Shown: one piece after another, positions 8,512 to 17,386 of the stretch
Numbering within the stretch: the stretch's first letter is position 1
How the letters are laid out: every line of letters starts with the position of its first letter
NCBI RefSeq assembly: GCF_000336755.1
Contig: NZ_AOLK01000021.1
Span: 247,531-311,530, forward strand
DNA: 64,000 nucleotides
DNA from: Haloferax elongans ATCC BAA-1513
GTDB taxonomy: Archaea > Halobacteriota > Halobacteria > Halobacteriales > Haloferacaceae
Direction of reading: 5' to 3'
Position numbers and translations under genes: made by a program
The notes under the pieces: generated by a model
Seen by the model: only the letters and a program-made list of their open reading frames with translations
Database searches by the model: none
What the model was told of the DNA's origin: nothing

Positions 8512-9333
8512 CTACGCGACCGGCGATTCGTCCGCCTCGACTCGGTAGTCGATGCCGAACTCGCGTTCGAGGAGGTCGTCCCACTCTGCCGCTCCAATCT
8601 CGCGCTCGCTCGACTCACTTCCGACGTACCGCGTCAGCGACTCCGGAGCGAGTTTTCGATGGCCGTCCTCGGTCGGCCGGATGACGACGGGGTCGCCGGT
8701 AAACGACGACTCGGGGGCGCTCTGGAGGTAGTCGCACGTCGCCTCGAAGTACGTCAGCATGCGCGGCGTGTCCGAAAACAGGTAGCGGTCTTGCCATTCT
8801 CCGTCGGGTTCGTAGCGGTACTGCGTCAGATGCGTCTCGTCCGGGCGGTCGCTCTCGACGACGCGCCACGAGACGCCCGCTTCGTCGGTTCGGACCTCGC
8901 CATCGAGTGGGGTCGGCCGCCGCATCGAGGGGACGCCCATACCGACGTCGACGACGTATCTCCGGTCGAGTTCGACGACGTTCGAGTGGTGGTTCGCCGG
9001 TGGGCGACCGACGCCGTCGTCGTCGAGGACGCGCGCAGCCACTCTGTCGGCGTCGAATCCGAGGTCGGAGAGCAGCCAGTTGAACAGGCCGTTGAGTTCG
9101 AAACAGAAGCCGCCGCGCTCGCGCTCGACGACTTTCTCGAAGAGGTGCGGCAGTTCGAGTCGGACGCCCTCGCCGTCGTCTGTCTCGTCGAAGGGATGGC
9201 CCGTGACGGCGAGCGTCTCGAAGGGAATCGTCGTCACGTGGGCGTGTTGGAGGCGACGGAGCGACGAAAGCGACGGCTCGCCGAGTGAGTCGGGGTCGAT
9301 ACCAATTCGGGAGAGATACGTGTCGGAGTTCAT
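8512..9333 (-). CDS. Arylamine N-acetyltransferase family protein
   Basis: Transfers an acetyl group from acetyl-CoA to arylamines through a cysteine thioester. The 273-aa protein has the NAT core: N-terminal Tyr/Ile-rich helix, TTIPFETL, the signature RGGFCFELNGLF with catalytic C77, then HHSNVV (H115 or H116) and YVVDVGMG (D129) completing the Cys-His-Asp triad. Length matches the family. It is convergent with thiD (23-bp gap) and has its own 164-bp upstream gap. The physiological amine in a haloarchaeon is unknown. Confidence 0.88.
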   Translation of the reverse strand: MNSDTYLSRIGIDPDSLGEPSLSSLRRLQHAHVTTIPFETLAVTGHPFDETDDGEGVRLELPHLFEKVVERERGGFCFELNGLFNWLLSDLGFDADRVAARVLDDDGVGRPPANHHSNVVELDRRYVVDVGMGVPSMRRPTPLDGEVRTDEAGVSWRVVESDRPDETHLTQYRYEPDGEWQDRYLFSDTPRMLTYFEATCDYLQSAPESSFTGDPVVIRPTEDGHRKLAPESLTRYVGSESSEREIGAAEWDDLLEREFGIDYRVEADESPVA

Positions 9334-9497
9334 AGGAAACTGGGTGCCGTCCGAGTCAGTTCACTGCCGTCTCGACGGCGGAGGGCCGAGTGGGGGATAC
9401 CTACCTCACTGCAGCTACACGTACTCACTCGTCCCTCAAAGGCGCTCGCTGAAGGAGAATTTAGTAAGGGATCTGAGTGGTCGAGTCGCGCCGACGC

Positions 9498-10940
9498 TCA
9501 TCGACTCCACTGTCCCAGCGAGTGTTCCATCCACGCGCCGATATCGGACGCCGCGACCTGCTCGTACATGCGCTGGAATCGCTCGGCTCGCTCCGTTTTC
9601 GGGGCGTCCAGCGCGGCCTCGATTTGCGCCGCAAACCCGGCGGTGTCGTGCGGATTGATGGTGAACGCGTCGTCGCCGATGAGTGTGTGGACACCCGCGA
9701 ACTTGCTGAGGACCAACGCTCCCGAGGCTGACTGGTTCGCGGCGACGTACTCCTGTGCGACGAGGTTGTAGCCGTCCGCGAGCGGGCTCACGATGCACAC
9801 GTCGGCGTTCCGATAGAGACTGCTGATTTCCGCGCGGGTGTAGCGACCATCGAGATAGACGACTGGCTGCCACTCTTCGGTTCCGAATCGGTCGTTGAGG
9901 TGGCGTATCTTCTCGAAGATATCCCGCTGGTAGCGCTCGTACTCTGGAATCTGCTCGCGGGTCGGCGACCCCTTCTGAAGCAGTCGGAACGACCCGCGCA
10001 GGGAGTCGTCGCGTTCGAGCAGGTGTTCCACGGCGTCGAGTCGCTGGAGGATGCCTTTCGTGTAATCCAGTCGGTCGACGCTGACGGCGATTCGCTCGTC
10101 TGGGGCGATTCCCTCCCGTTCCCGGAGGTCGCGCCAGAATCGTTCGGCTTCGGGACTCTCTGCGAGGTTATCGACCGTCTGGGTGTCGATGCCGACGGGC
10201 GCGACGTACACCTCGACGGTTCGACCCTCGTGGGTCACCTGAAGCGCGTCGGTGTCGACTTCGGCGTCTGGAAGGGTTCGCTCGACTGTCGCGAGGAACT
10301 CCTGTGCGTAGCCGTGGGTGTGGAACCCGATGCGGTCGTTGCCGAGCAATCCGGTCAACAGAGCCGCTGCGTGAGGACTCCGGTCGAACAACTGCGCCGG
10401 CGGCCACGGAATGTGCCAGAAGTGCTGAATCGTCACGTCGCCGTCGGTCTGACGACGGACGAGTTCCGGGACCAACGCGAGGTGGTAGTCGTGAACCCAC
10501 AGAAGCGCCGTGTCGTCATCCTGCCGGGCGAGTGCGTCGAGGGCGGCACCGGCGAACTGCTCGTTTACCGCGGTGTAGGCGGTCCAATCGTCCGGCGAGG
10601 CTCGAATCCGGTCGACGTGTTCGTGACAGAGGGGCCAGAGGACTTGGTTGCTGTAGCCGTAGTAGTAGCCCTCGTAGGGCTGGTCGGGGATGTCGAGTCG
10701 CTTGAGCGAGTACTGTCCGTCGTCCGGTGGGACGGTAACGTACCCATCGCTATCTGTCACGTCGAAGTCGGCGCGGCCGTGGCCGTGTGCGACCCACGTG
10801 CCGCCGATTTCGCGCATCACGTCGTCCATCGCGGCGGTCAGTCCGCCGACCGGTTTGGTCACGTCGTTCGGCGCGTCGTGGACGTACGGCTCGCGGTTGG
10901 TGAGCACGACGAGTCCGGTGTCGGTGTCAGTTTCTGTCAC
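9498..10940 (-). CDS. otsA: Alpha,alpha-trehalose-phosphate synthase (GT20)
   Basis: Makes trehalose 6-phosphate from a nucleotide sugar and glucose 6-phosphate, the first step to the compatible solute trehalose. The 480-aa protein is a complete GT20 glycosyltransferase: VVLTNREPYVHD at the N-terminus, PVGGLTAAMDD (donor loop), VHDYHLALVPELV, HIPWPPAQLFDRSP, IGFHTHGYAQEFL, VDRLDYTKGILQRL (Arg/Lys phosphate contacts) and SPLADGYNLVAQEYVAA (donor-sugar site). No trehalose-phosphatase domain is fused and no otsB lies beside it. The 281-bp upstream gap is filled by a degenerate GTCG-rich repeat. Confidence 0.93.
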   Translation of the reverse strand: MTETDTDTGLVVLTNREPYVHDAPNDVTKPVGGLTAAMDDVMREIGGTWVAHGHGRADFDVTDSDGYVTVPPDDGQYSLKRLDIPDQPYEGYYYGYSNQVLWPLCHEHVDRIRASPDDWTAYTAVNEQFAGAALDALARQDDDTALLWVHDYHLALVPELVRRQTDGDVTIQHFWHIPWPPAQLFDRSPHAAALLTGLLGNDRIGFHTHGYAQEFLATVERTLPDAEVDTDALQVTHEGRTVEVYVAPVGIDTQTVDNLAESPEAERFWRDLREREGIAPDERIAVSVDRLDYTKGILQRLDAVEHLLERDDSLRGSFRLLQKGSPTREQIPEYERYQRDIFEKIRHLNDRFGTEEWQPVVYLDGRYTRAEISSLYRNADVCIVSPLADGYNLVAQEYVAANQSASGALVLSKFAGVHTLIGDDAFTINPHDTAGFAAQIEAALDAPKTERAERFQRMYEQVAASDIGAWMEHSLGQWSR

Positions 10941-10975
10941 AGCTCTGGGGTAGGTGGTCTCGACTCCATCTCAGT

Positions 10976-11083
10976 TCGTGTCGGGGTAGGTCGTTTCGGG
11001 CCGTGTCGGGTCGTGTCGGGGTGGGGTCGTTGCGGGTCGCGCCGGGTGGTCTCAGGTCGCGTCTGGTCGTTTCGGGGCAGTCC
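10976..11083. repeat. Degenerate 10-11 bp GTCG/CGGG tandem repeat upstream of otsA
   Basis: About ten imperfect head-to-tail copies of a unit near tcgtgtcggg (for example ccgtgtcggg, tcgtgtcgggg, tcgcgccggg, tcgcgtctgg) fill much of the 281-bp gap between otsA and the small MTH865-like gene. Reading frames through it give only low-complexity peptides, so it is not coding. It lies where the otsA promoter should be. Confidence 0.7.
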
Positions 11084-11221
11084 GGTCGCGCCACATTGCT
11101 TCGACACCGTACCGTGGCCAACACGTCGTTCGGCACGGTGCTGACAACTCATGTGGGTGTACGGTTGCTCGCCTAAAACAGTCTCTATCGCCTCGGCCGT
11201 TCTCCGCAACTTCCGTGTTGA

Positions 11222-11473
11222 CTACGCGCCGTCTTCCAGAGTATCGACGAGTTCGTCGACGAACGCCTCGACCGTCTCGTACGGGTAGCCATCGGGCGAA
11301 ACCGCGAGTTGGAGTTCGGACGGCGTCACCTCGGAGTCCGCAATCTCGAAGCTCGCGTTGTCTCCCGACCGGAACGCCGCCGAGAGGTCGTGCGGCCCGG
11401 TTATCGGGAGGTTCACCTCCGAAAACGCCTGTTCGAGCTGTGTTCGAACCTCGCCGGAGTCGGCGTCAGTCAT
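11222..11473 (-). CDS. Small MTH865-like / DUF5789-like protein
   Basis: An 83-aa acidic protein resembling the small MTH865-type family of archaea: an N-terminal helix (VRTQLEQAFSEV), a PITGPHDLSAAF stretch, then a FEIADSEVTPSELQLAV beta segment and a closing acidic helix. Function is unknown for the family. The start MTDADSG at 11473 is preferred; an upstream ATG six codons earlier is possible. It sits 50 bp downstream of the pentapeptide-repeat gene on the same strand and may be co-transcribed. Confidence 0.65.
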   Translation of the reverse strand: MTDADSGEVRTQLEQAFSEVNLPITGPHDLSAAFRSGDNASFEIADSEVTPSELQLAVSPDGYPYETVEAFVDELVDTLEDGA

Positions 11474-11524
11474 CGCTCCCACCTCGGACAACAGCGAGTT
11501 AAGTCTGTCTCAGCGACCCACACC

Positions 11525-13621
11525 TCAGCGGTTGATAGACCGCGTGAGCGTGAACACGAACAGCGCGATGAGGAACGCGCCGAGGAACGCCTCGACCTGA
11601 CTGAGGAAGTTAATCAGCGGTATCGACACCTTCGACGCCTGCCCGAGCAGGAGCGTCACGAACGAGCCGATACTCAGTATCCCGTAGTTCAACGGATTCT
11701 CGTAGAGGCCGGGTGCGAGGACGTAGTAGAGTACTGAGAACAGGGCGACTGCAAGCATCGACGTGCCGACGACGTTCGAGGGGCGCTCGCCGTAGCCAGT
11801 CACCCAGTCGAGAACGAGGTTACTCGCCCAGCGACGCCGGTAGCTGGCCCATTCGACCCGCGAATCGGCTTCCGACGCCAACTCGGCGTAGCGGTCCCGC
11901 CGGTGGCTCATTTCGAGACGGAAGAACTCGGCTGCCGATTGGTTGTCGTTGATTTTGCTCGCGCCGTTCTTCGCGTAGAGGTAGGTCGATTCGAGTCCCT
12001 CCGCGTCCGGGTCGTCCCAGAGCGCCCCGTCGTAATAGCGGTCTGGGTCGCGGGCGAGTCCCTCGGCCGCCCGGTCCCGTAACTCCTCGTACCTGTCCGA
12101 TTCGAATGCGTGCCCGAATTCCGACTCCTCGTCGCTGCGCGCCTGCGTGAGCGCGAGTCCGTAACTCGCCAGCGACGACGCCCGTTCTCCGAGGTCGTCG
12201 GGGTTGCGGTGTATCTCGAACTGGTTCGCCGCGAGGTCGATGTCGTCGTCGCGGTAGTCGAACGCGTCGAATCGCGTCCGGTAGAACCGGATTCGAGAGA
12301 GCACGTCCACGTCGTCGGGCGCGGCGAACTCGACGGTGCCGAGTGTCGCGCCTGCAACGTCGTAAATCGCGGTTCCGTCCGTGGGTTGTTCGAGACAGCC
12401 ACCGGCAATCGTGCTCCCCTCGAGACAGACGTACGAGTCGTTTGGGGCGCGAGTCACATCCGGTCGCACGCGGAGGCGACGTTCGATAGTCGTCTCTTTG
12501 AGGTTCAACGCGCCCGCCGGGTCGACCCCGCGGAAGTCCGCCTCCTCGAAGCTCGCGCCTCGGAACACGGTCTGTTCGAGGACTGCGCCCGAAAAGTCGG
12601 CGGCGTCGAACGTGCAGTCCTGAAAACTGGCCCAGCCGAGGTGGGTGTCCGAGAAGTCCGCTTCGAACTCGAAGGTAGACTCGTAGAACGAGACCTCGCC
12701 CAGTGACGCACCGGAGAAGTGCGCCCGCGAGATGCTGGTGTGGATGAAGTTCGCGAGCGCGAACGACACGTCGTTGAAGTACGCGCCGTCGAACGCCGTG
12801 TCTTTGAACACTGCCCGGTCTATCGTCGCACCGCGGAAGTCCGCCTCGTCGAACGACGCGAAGTAGAAGTTCCCGACCCCGAACGTCACGTCGTCGAAGT
12901 CGCACAGTCGGATGTCGGCGAAGGAAAACCGAGCCGTGTTGATGGTGGCCTCGTCGAAGGACGCCCGCCGAATCGAGGCGCGGTCGAACGCCACGCGCTC
13001 GGCGTCTGCGTCGCGGAAGTCGACGCGCTCGACGGTTGCATCTTCGAACGAGACCGTGCCACAATCGGCCGACGCGAACACGGCGTCGTCCAGCCTCGAT
13101 ACGTCGAGCGTGAGGTCGGCGACCGTCGCTCCGAAACACCGAATCGACTCGAACGTCCCGTGAAGGTGGCTCTCGCCGGAGATGGTTGCCCCGCTCAAAT
13201 CGAGTTCGTGGGTGACAGTTGCGTTCGTACAGTCGAGCGAGCCGATGGTCGCGTGCCGAAGGTCGATTGGATAGTTGTTGTCGGCGTCTATCACGACCGA
13301 ATCGAGACAGAGCGTGTCGAACTTCGCGCCGACGAACTGCTTTTTTCGGCGTCGCTCCGTCCGGTCGTCGCACTCGGCGGCCTCCGTCAGGACGTCCAGG
13401 AGTGCTTCGCTCTGGTCGATGTCGCCAGGTCGCTCCGCAGGCGGGAGGTGCAGCAAATGAAACGGACAGTGGTCGGACCCGGAGACGGGGTCGTGCGGGC
13501 ACTCCCACTGGCCGTCGTCTGTCAGGGAGTCGTCGCCGCGGAGCGGGCTCTCCAAGTCGTGGTCAGTCTCCCACTCACTCGGGTCGAAGACGAACGTGCA
13601 GGTGGACTGGTCAGTCGTCAC
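11525..13621 (-). CDS. Pentapeptide-repeat protein with C-terminal two-helix membrane domain
   Basis: A 698-aa protein. Residues about 130-370 are continuous A(D/N)FxxA-type pentapeptide repeats (ATFGVGNFYFASFDEADFRGATIDRA-like runs; ANFIHTSISRAHFSG), which fold into a right-handed quadrilateral beta helix. The N-terminal part has a Cys/His cluster (CPHDP, DHCPFHLLHL) that could bind zinc. The C-terminus carries two hydrophobic helices (TSMLAVALFSVLYYVLAPG and VEAFLGAFLIALFVFTLT) flanking a short re-entrant-like segment, an arrangement like a two-helix ion-channel pore but without a TxGYG filter. The start is GTG 13621 (MTTDQSTC), fitting the TTDQSTCTFVFDPSEW opening; ATG 13681 is less likely. 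Function is unknown. Confidence 0.8.
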   Translation of the reverse strand: MTTDQSTCTFVFDPSEWETDHDLESPLRGDDSLTDDGQWECPHDPVSGSDHCPFHLLHLPPAERPGDIDQSEALLDVLTEAAECDDRTERRRKKQFVGAKFDTLCLDSVVIDADNNYPIDLRHATIGSLDCTNATVTHELDLSGATISGESHLHGTFESIRCFGATVADLTLDVSRLDDAVFASADCGTVSFEDATVERVDFRDADAERVAFDRASIRRASFDEATINTARFSFADIRLCDFDDVTFGVGNFYFASFDEADFRGATIDRAVFKDTAFDGAYFNDVSFALANFIHTSISRAHFSGASLGEVSFYESTFEFEADFSDTHLGWASFQDCTFDAADFSGAVLEQTVFRGASFEEADFRGVDPAGALNLKETTIERRLRVRPDVTRAPNDSYVCLEGSTIAGGCLEQPTDGTAIYDVAGATLGTVEFAAPDDVDVLSRIRFYRTRFDAFDYRDDDIDLAANQFEIHRNPDDLGERASSLASYGLALTQARSDEESEFGHAFESDRYEELRDRAAEGLARDPDRYYDGALWDDPDAEGLESTYLYAKNGASKINDNQSAAEFFRLEMSHRRDRYAELASEADSRVEWASYRRRWASNLVLDWVTGYGERPSNVVGTSMLAVALFSVLYYVLAPGLYENPLNYGILSIGSFVTLLLGQASKVSIPLINFLSQVEAFLGAFLIALFVFTLTRSINR

Positions 13622-13840
13622 GTCGTGCACCCGGTTTCTCGACGCAACTGTTTCTTCCCTCACTCGTCGCCTCGCTCGCACCAGTCGATTCAGTCATTCG
13701 AGGTGTCAGCCAGCCCGACACACCACACCCACATCAACATTTGGTTGGCCGGCCTCGTCGGGGAGTTGTCGGCCAGTTTCGCTGCAATCTGTCCTCACTC
13801 GACCGATGTGCTTTTTGTTCGGCAACCGTCCTACGCACAT

Positions 13841-15001
13841 ATGAGAACGGTCGAACTCGGCGACTTCACCGTCGGTGACGGGTACCGCCCGCGAATCATG
13901 GGTGTGCTGAACATGAGCCCAAGTTCGGGGTGGAAACCGAGTATGCACGCCGAAATCGAAGACGCCGCGCGGTTCGCCGAAGACGAACTCATCGGCGAGG
14001 GTGCCGACATCGTCGACATCGGCCTCCAGTCGGCGAACATCAAGTACGACGTCCTCCCGGCCGAGAAGGAACTCGAACGGTTGGACAAGGCCGTCGCCGT
14101 CATCGACGAAATCGGCGACGACGCCGTCTTCTCTATCGAAACTCGGTACGCAGACGTCGCTGAAGAGGCCCTCACTCGCGGCTTCGACATCGTCAACGAC
14201 GTCGCTGGCTTCGCCGACCCGCGAATGCGCGAAGTCTGTGAGGACTACGACGTGCCGAACATCAAGATGGCAAGCCCGCCGGACCGCCAGAACCCCGGTG
14301 CGGTCATCTCGATGGAAGAGACCTTTGCCGCGCTCGAACGCGGCGGCTTTACCGACAAGACGATTCTCGACCCCTCCTTCGGGAAATGGACGCCCGAAAA
14401 GACGTTCGCGGACGACCGCGAGCGCTTCCGCCGACTCCGTGAGTTCCGCGCGTTCAACCGCCCGCTCCTGACAGCGACGAACCGCGAGGACTTCCTCGGC
14501 GACATCGCCGGGCGAATGGAAAACGAAGACCAACTGCCGGTCAGCCTCGCCGCGGCGACGATGGAAGTCGAACGCGGCGCGCACATCATCCGAACCCACG
14601 ACGTAGCCGAGACGCGCGACGTGGCGCTCGTCGCCCACGCCCTCGGCACCGACCGACTCGTCGACGACGACGCCGTCCGGGTCGTCGAGTACACCGATAT
14701 CTCGCGCCGCGAAGCCGAGAAACAACTGGCCATGCGCGGCGGTGACGACGCGAGCGCCGCGACCGGCGTGTCGCTCTCGTTCGTCGCCGAAGGCCTCGAA
14801 CAGCGCGACATCGACGCCCTCGAATCGGTCTGTGTCGAGTACGACGTGCCGCTCGCGCCGAGCGAGAGTGCGGGCGTGTTCCTGAGTGGAAGCGTCGCCG
14901 TCCTCAAACAGGTCGCAGACGAGATTTCCGGCGCGAGCGACAACCTGACCGAACTCGCCGGGAGCATCCGCCGAGCGGCCACGAAGTACACAGACCGGTA
15001 A
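13841..15001 (+). CDS. Pterin-binding (dihydropteroate-synthase-like) protein
   Basis: A 386-aa TIM-barrel protein of the dihydropteroate synthase/pterin-binding superfamily. Key motifs: RIMGVLNMSPSSGWKPS (DHPS loop 1), DIVDIGLQSANIKYD (equivalent to the DIGGESTRP region, but with the R/P replaced), VFSIETRYADVAEEAL, DIVNDVAGFADPRM (pterin-binding Asn-Asp) and ERGAHIIRTHDVAETRD (RxHD of the family). A C-terminal extension of about 100 residues is not part of classical FolP. It is a plausible folate or modified-pterin enzyme, but loss of the STRP motif means true DHPS activity is uncertain. It is divergent from the pentapeptide gene; ATG 13841 directly precedes the first strand. Confidence 0.8.
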   Translation: MRTVELGDFTVGDGYRPRIMGVLNMSPSSGWKPSMHAEIEDAARFAEDELIGEGADIVDIGLQSANIKYDVLPAEKELERLDKAVAVIDEIGDDAVFSIETRYADVAEEALTRGFDIVNDVAGFADPRMREVCEDYDVPNIKMASPPDRQNPGAVISMEETFAALERGGFTDKTILDPSFGKWTPEKTFADDRERFRRLREFRAFNRPLLTATNREDFLGDIAGRMENEDQLPVSLAAATMEVERGAHIIRTHDVAETRDVALVAHALGTDRLVDDDAVRVVEYTDISRREAEKQLAMRGGDDASAATGVSLSFVAEGLEQRDIDALESVCVEYDVPLAPSESAGVFLSGSVAVLKQVADEISGASDNLTELAGSIRRAATKYTDR

Positions 15002-15116
15002 TTCGATTACGCCGCTTCGAAGCGCTCGGACCCGCGCTTCGGACTGCCAAATGGGTGCGGCCACCAAACTATCAAGACCAAAACAACTATTTTCGCACCG
15101 CGGGGTGGTGTGGTTC

Positions 15117-15776
15117 GTGACACGATACGACGCGGTGCTGTTCGACAGCGACGGAGTTCTCGTCGAACCACCGAACCAGGAGACACAACGCGAGGCGACT
15201 CGTGAGGCGTTCCGCGCTGTCGGCGTCGAAGACATCCGAGAGGAGCATCTCGACGCCGTCATGGGCGGGAAGAGCGCCGACGCCCTCTTCGAGGTCTGTT
15301 CGGTGTACGACCTCGACGTGGCTACGTTCTGGGACGCGTTCGAACACCACGACGAGCAGTCGCAGTTCGACGCCTTCGAGGCGGGCGCTCGGGAACGCTA
15401 CGACGACGTCTCCGCTATCGCCGACCTCTCGGTCGCTCGCGGTATCGTGAGCAACAACCACCACAGCACCATCGAGTTCAAATTGGACTTCTTCGAGATG
15501 CGCTCGCTGTTCGACACCTACTACGGCCGCGAGAAGACACTGGAGAGTCTCACGCTCAAAAAACCGAACACGCACTACATCGACCGGGCGATGGCCGACC
15601 TCGGCGCGGAATCGGCGCTCTACGTCGGCGACAGCGATAGCGACGTGGTCGCGGCGGAGCGTGCCGGACTCGACTCCGTGTTCGTCCGACGAGCGCACAC
15701 CCGAGATACCGAGCTCTCGGTCACGCCGACCTACGAGGTGGAGTCACTCCACGATGTCGTCTCGCTGGCCGAGTAG
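15117..15776 (+). CDS. HAD-superfamily phosphatase
   Basis: A 219-aa phosphohydrolase of the HAD superfamily. Motif I is LFDSDGVLVEP (nucleophile DxD), motif II is GIVSNNHHST, motif III lies in LKKPNTHYI and motif IV is YVGDSDSDVVAAERAG; the helical cap between motifs I and II is the phosphoglycolate-phosphatase type. The GTG start at 15117 places motif I at residue 8; no ATG fits. The specific substrate cannot be assigned. It follows the pterin-binding gene by 115 bp. Confidence 0.88.
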   Translation: MTRYDAVLFDSDGVLVEPPNQETQREATREAFRAVGVEDIREEHLDAVMGGKSADALFEVCSVYDLDVATFWDAFEHHDEQSQFDAFEAGARERYDDVSAIADLSVARGIVSNNHHSTIEFKLDFFEMRSLFDTYYGREKTLESLTLKKPNTHYIDRAMADLGAESALYVGDSDSDVVAAERAGLDSVFVRRAHTRDTELSVTPTYEVESLHDVVSLAE

Positions 15777-15791
15777 AGACGCAAATCCCGA

Positions 15792-16226
15792 CTACCACGT
15801 CCGCGTCGGAAGCAAGTCGATTGCATCGACGACCCGATTTTCGCCGTCGATGGGGACGATAACCCGCATCGCGTCGTTGTAGTCGGCGAGCAGTTCGCGG
15901 CAGGGGCCACACGGCGGGACGACCCGGACCTCAGTCGCGTCGTGGCTGTCCATCGGATACGCGACTGCGACGCAGGTCTGAATCTCGTCGTGCGTGTACC
16001 CATCGGCGATGGCCGAACCGACGGCGACGGGTTCGGCACACATCGAGGCGCGGCCGATACTCGCCGGGAGGCTCACGCCCTCGTATACCTCGCCGTCAGC
16101 CATCCTAACCCCCGCCGTGACGATGTCCGCACTGTCGAAGAAATCGGGGTCGAAGGTGTCCAAGTTCGTCTCGGTGACGATGTCGATGAGGGCCGTGTCT
16201 TCGTCAGTCAGCGGAGCCGACTCCAT
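15792..16226 (-). CDS. Cytidine-deaminase family protein
   Basis: A 144-aa zinc hydrolase of the cytidine/blasticidin deaminase fold. CAEPVAVGSAI supplies the first zinc cysteine and catalytic Glu, and PPCGPCRELLADY the other two zinc cysteines. The expected role is deamination of cytidine/deoxycytidine in pyrimidine salvage. Length and motif spacing match the homotetrameric CDA group; a blasticidin-S-deaminase-like activity is an alternative. It is convergent with the HAD gene (15-bp gap). Confidence 0.85.
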   Translation of the reverse strand: MESAPLTDEDTALIDIVTETNLDTFDPDFFDSADIVTAGVRMADGEVYEGVSLPASIGRASMCAEPVAVGSAIADGYTHDEIQTCVAVAYPMDSHDATEVRVVPPCGPCRELLADYNDAMRVIVPIDGENRVVDAIDLLPTRTW

Positions 16227-16342
16227 GCAGGTCGGTGAGTTTTCGGACTGATCTCAGTTCTGGCGAGCGCTTGGAACAGAGGTTGCTCTGTGCTACCCCG
16301 ACGCGAACACTTTACCCACTCCCGCCCGACCGTGTCCGTGTC

Positions 16343-17287
16343 ATGATGATTCCCCAACGTCTCGGCATCGTCACCGGTACCGACGCCCCGGAGTTGACAG
16401 CGGATGGGAAGGCGCTCCGAGAGGCGCTTCGCAGCCACGGCTTCGACGCCGAGGCGGTTCGCTGGATGGACTCGTCAGTGGACTGGTCCGACTTCGACGT
16501 GGCCCTCCTTCGGTCCTGCTGGAAGTACTACACGCGCCCGGACGACTTCCGTGACTGGATTTCGACTGTCGAGGACGCGGGTGTGACGCTCTTGAACCCG
16601 CCGGACGTGGTTCGGTGGAGTATGAACAAATCCTATCTCAGCGAACTCGACGCCGCGGGCGTTCCTATCATCCCGACCGCGTGGGTCGAACCCGGAGAGC
16701 GACCGAATCTGGAGACGATACTCAGAGAACGCGGCTGGGACGAGGCCGTCGTCAAACCGGCAATTGGGACGAGTTCGGCTGGCGCGTGGAAAACGTCGCT
16801 CGAAACGGCAGCGCGGGACCAACCGCGGTTCGAAGAACCGTTCTCGGCAGCACGGCGAACCGGCTCGACCGCGGGCGGCGAAACCGAGGGTCAGACGCTC
16901 TCGTCGCGCGGCGCGCTCGTACAGGAGTTCGCTCCCGAGGTCGCCGATGGCGAGCGCTCGCTCGTGTTCTTCTGCGGGGAGTACAGCTACGCGTGGCAGA
17001 GCTTCCGCGCGCCAGACGAGTTCGGTGTCGACCCGAATTTCGACGCAGAAGACCGGACGTACGAACCGACCGAGGAAATCGTCGCGCAGGCGAGTAAGGC
17101 GTTGGAGACGGCGGCCAAACTCGTCGGTGTCGACGCGGCACACCTCCCCTACGCCCGCGTCGATGGAATCGAACGCGACGGCGAGTTTCGGCTCATGGAA
17201 CTCGAACTAATCGAGCCGTATCTCGACCTCGGTGGCCACGACGCGGTCGGCGACCTCGCAGACGCTGTCGTCTCGGTACTCGACTGA
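16343..17287 (+). CDS. ATP-grasp ligase-like protein
   Basis: A 314-aa protein with the ATP-grasp fold, resembling the RimK/glutathione-synthetase group. After an N-terminal domain (SCWKYYTRPDDFRDWI) come NKSYLSELDAAGVPIIPTAWV, VVKPAIGTSSAGAWK (ATP-grasp lysine and glycine-rich loop) and a C-terminal MELELIEPYLDLGG with metal-binding acids. Such enzymes join a carboxyl group to an amine through an acyl phosphate. Substrates are not identifiable. ATG 16343 is followed by a second in-frame ATG at 16346. Confidence 0.8.
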   Translation: MMIPQRLGIVTGTDAPELTADGKALREALRSHGFDAEAVRWMDSSVDWSDFDVALLRSCWKYYTRPDDFRDWISTVEDAGVTLLNPPDVVRWSMNKSYLSELDAAGVPIIPTAWVEPGERPNLETILRERGWDEAVVKPAIGTSSAGAWKTSLETAARDQPRFEEPFSAARRTGSTAGGETEGQTLSSRGALVQEFAPEVADGERSLVFFCGEYSYAWQSFRAPDEFGVDPNFDAEDRTYEPTEEIVAQASKALETAAKLVGVDAAHLPYARVDGIERDGEFRLMELELIEPYLDLGGHDAVGDLADAVVSVLD

Positions 17288-17350
17288 CTGCCGAACCCCT
17301 TAGTCGGTCGAACTGTTGTCTCTGACGACTGATTTCGGGACCGACTAGGT

Positions 17351-17357
17351 TTTATAT
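17351..17357 (+). promoter_or_regulatory. TATA box for the 17387 membrane protein gene
   Basis: tttatat, 30-36 bp upstream of the ATG, is a good haloarchaeal TATA element with a short or absent leader. Confidence 0.55.
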
Positions 17358-17386
17358 CGAGGTCCCGCACCCGACACTCGTACAGC

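Noticed and set aside
12719..13840. In-frame extension of the pterin-binding protein upstream of 13841
   Set aside because: It runs antisense through the pentapeptide-repeat gene; the family core starts right after ATG 13841.
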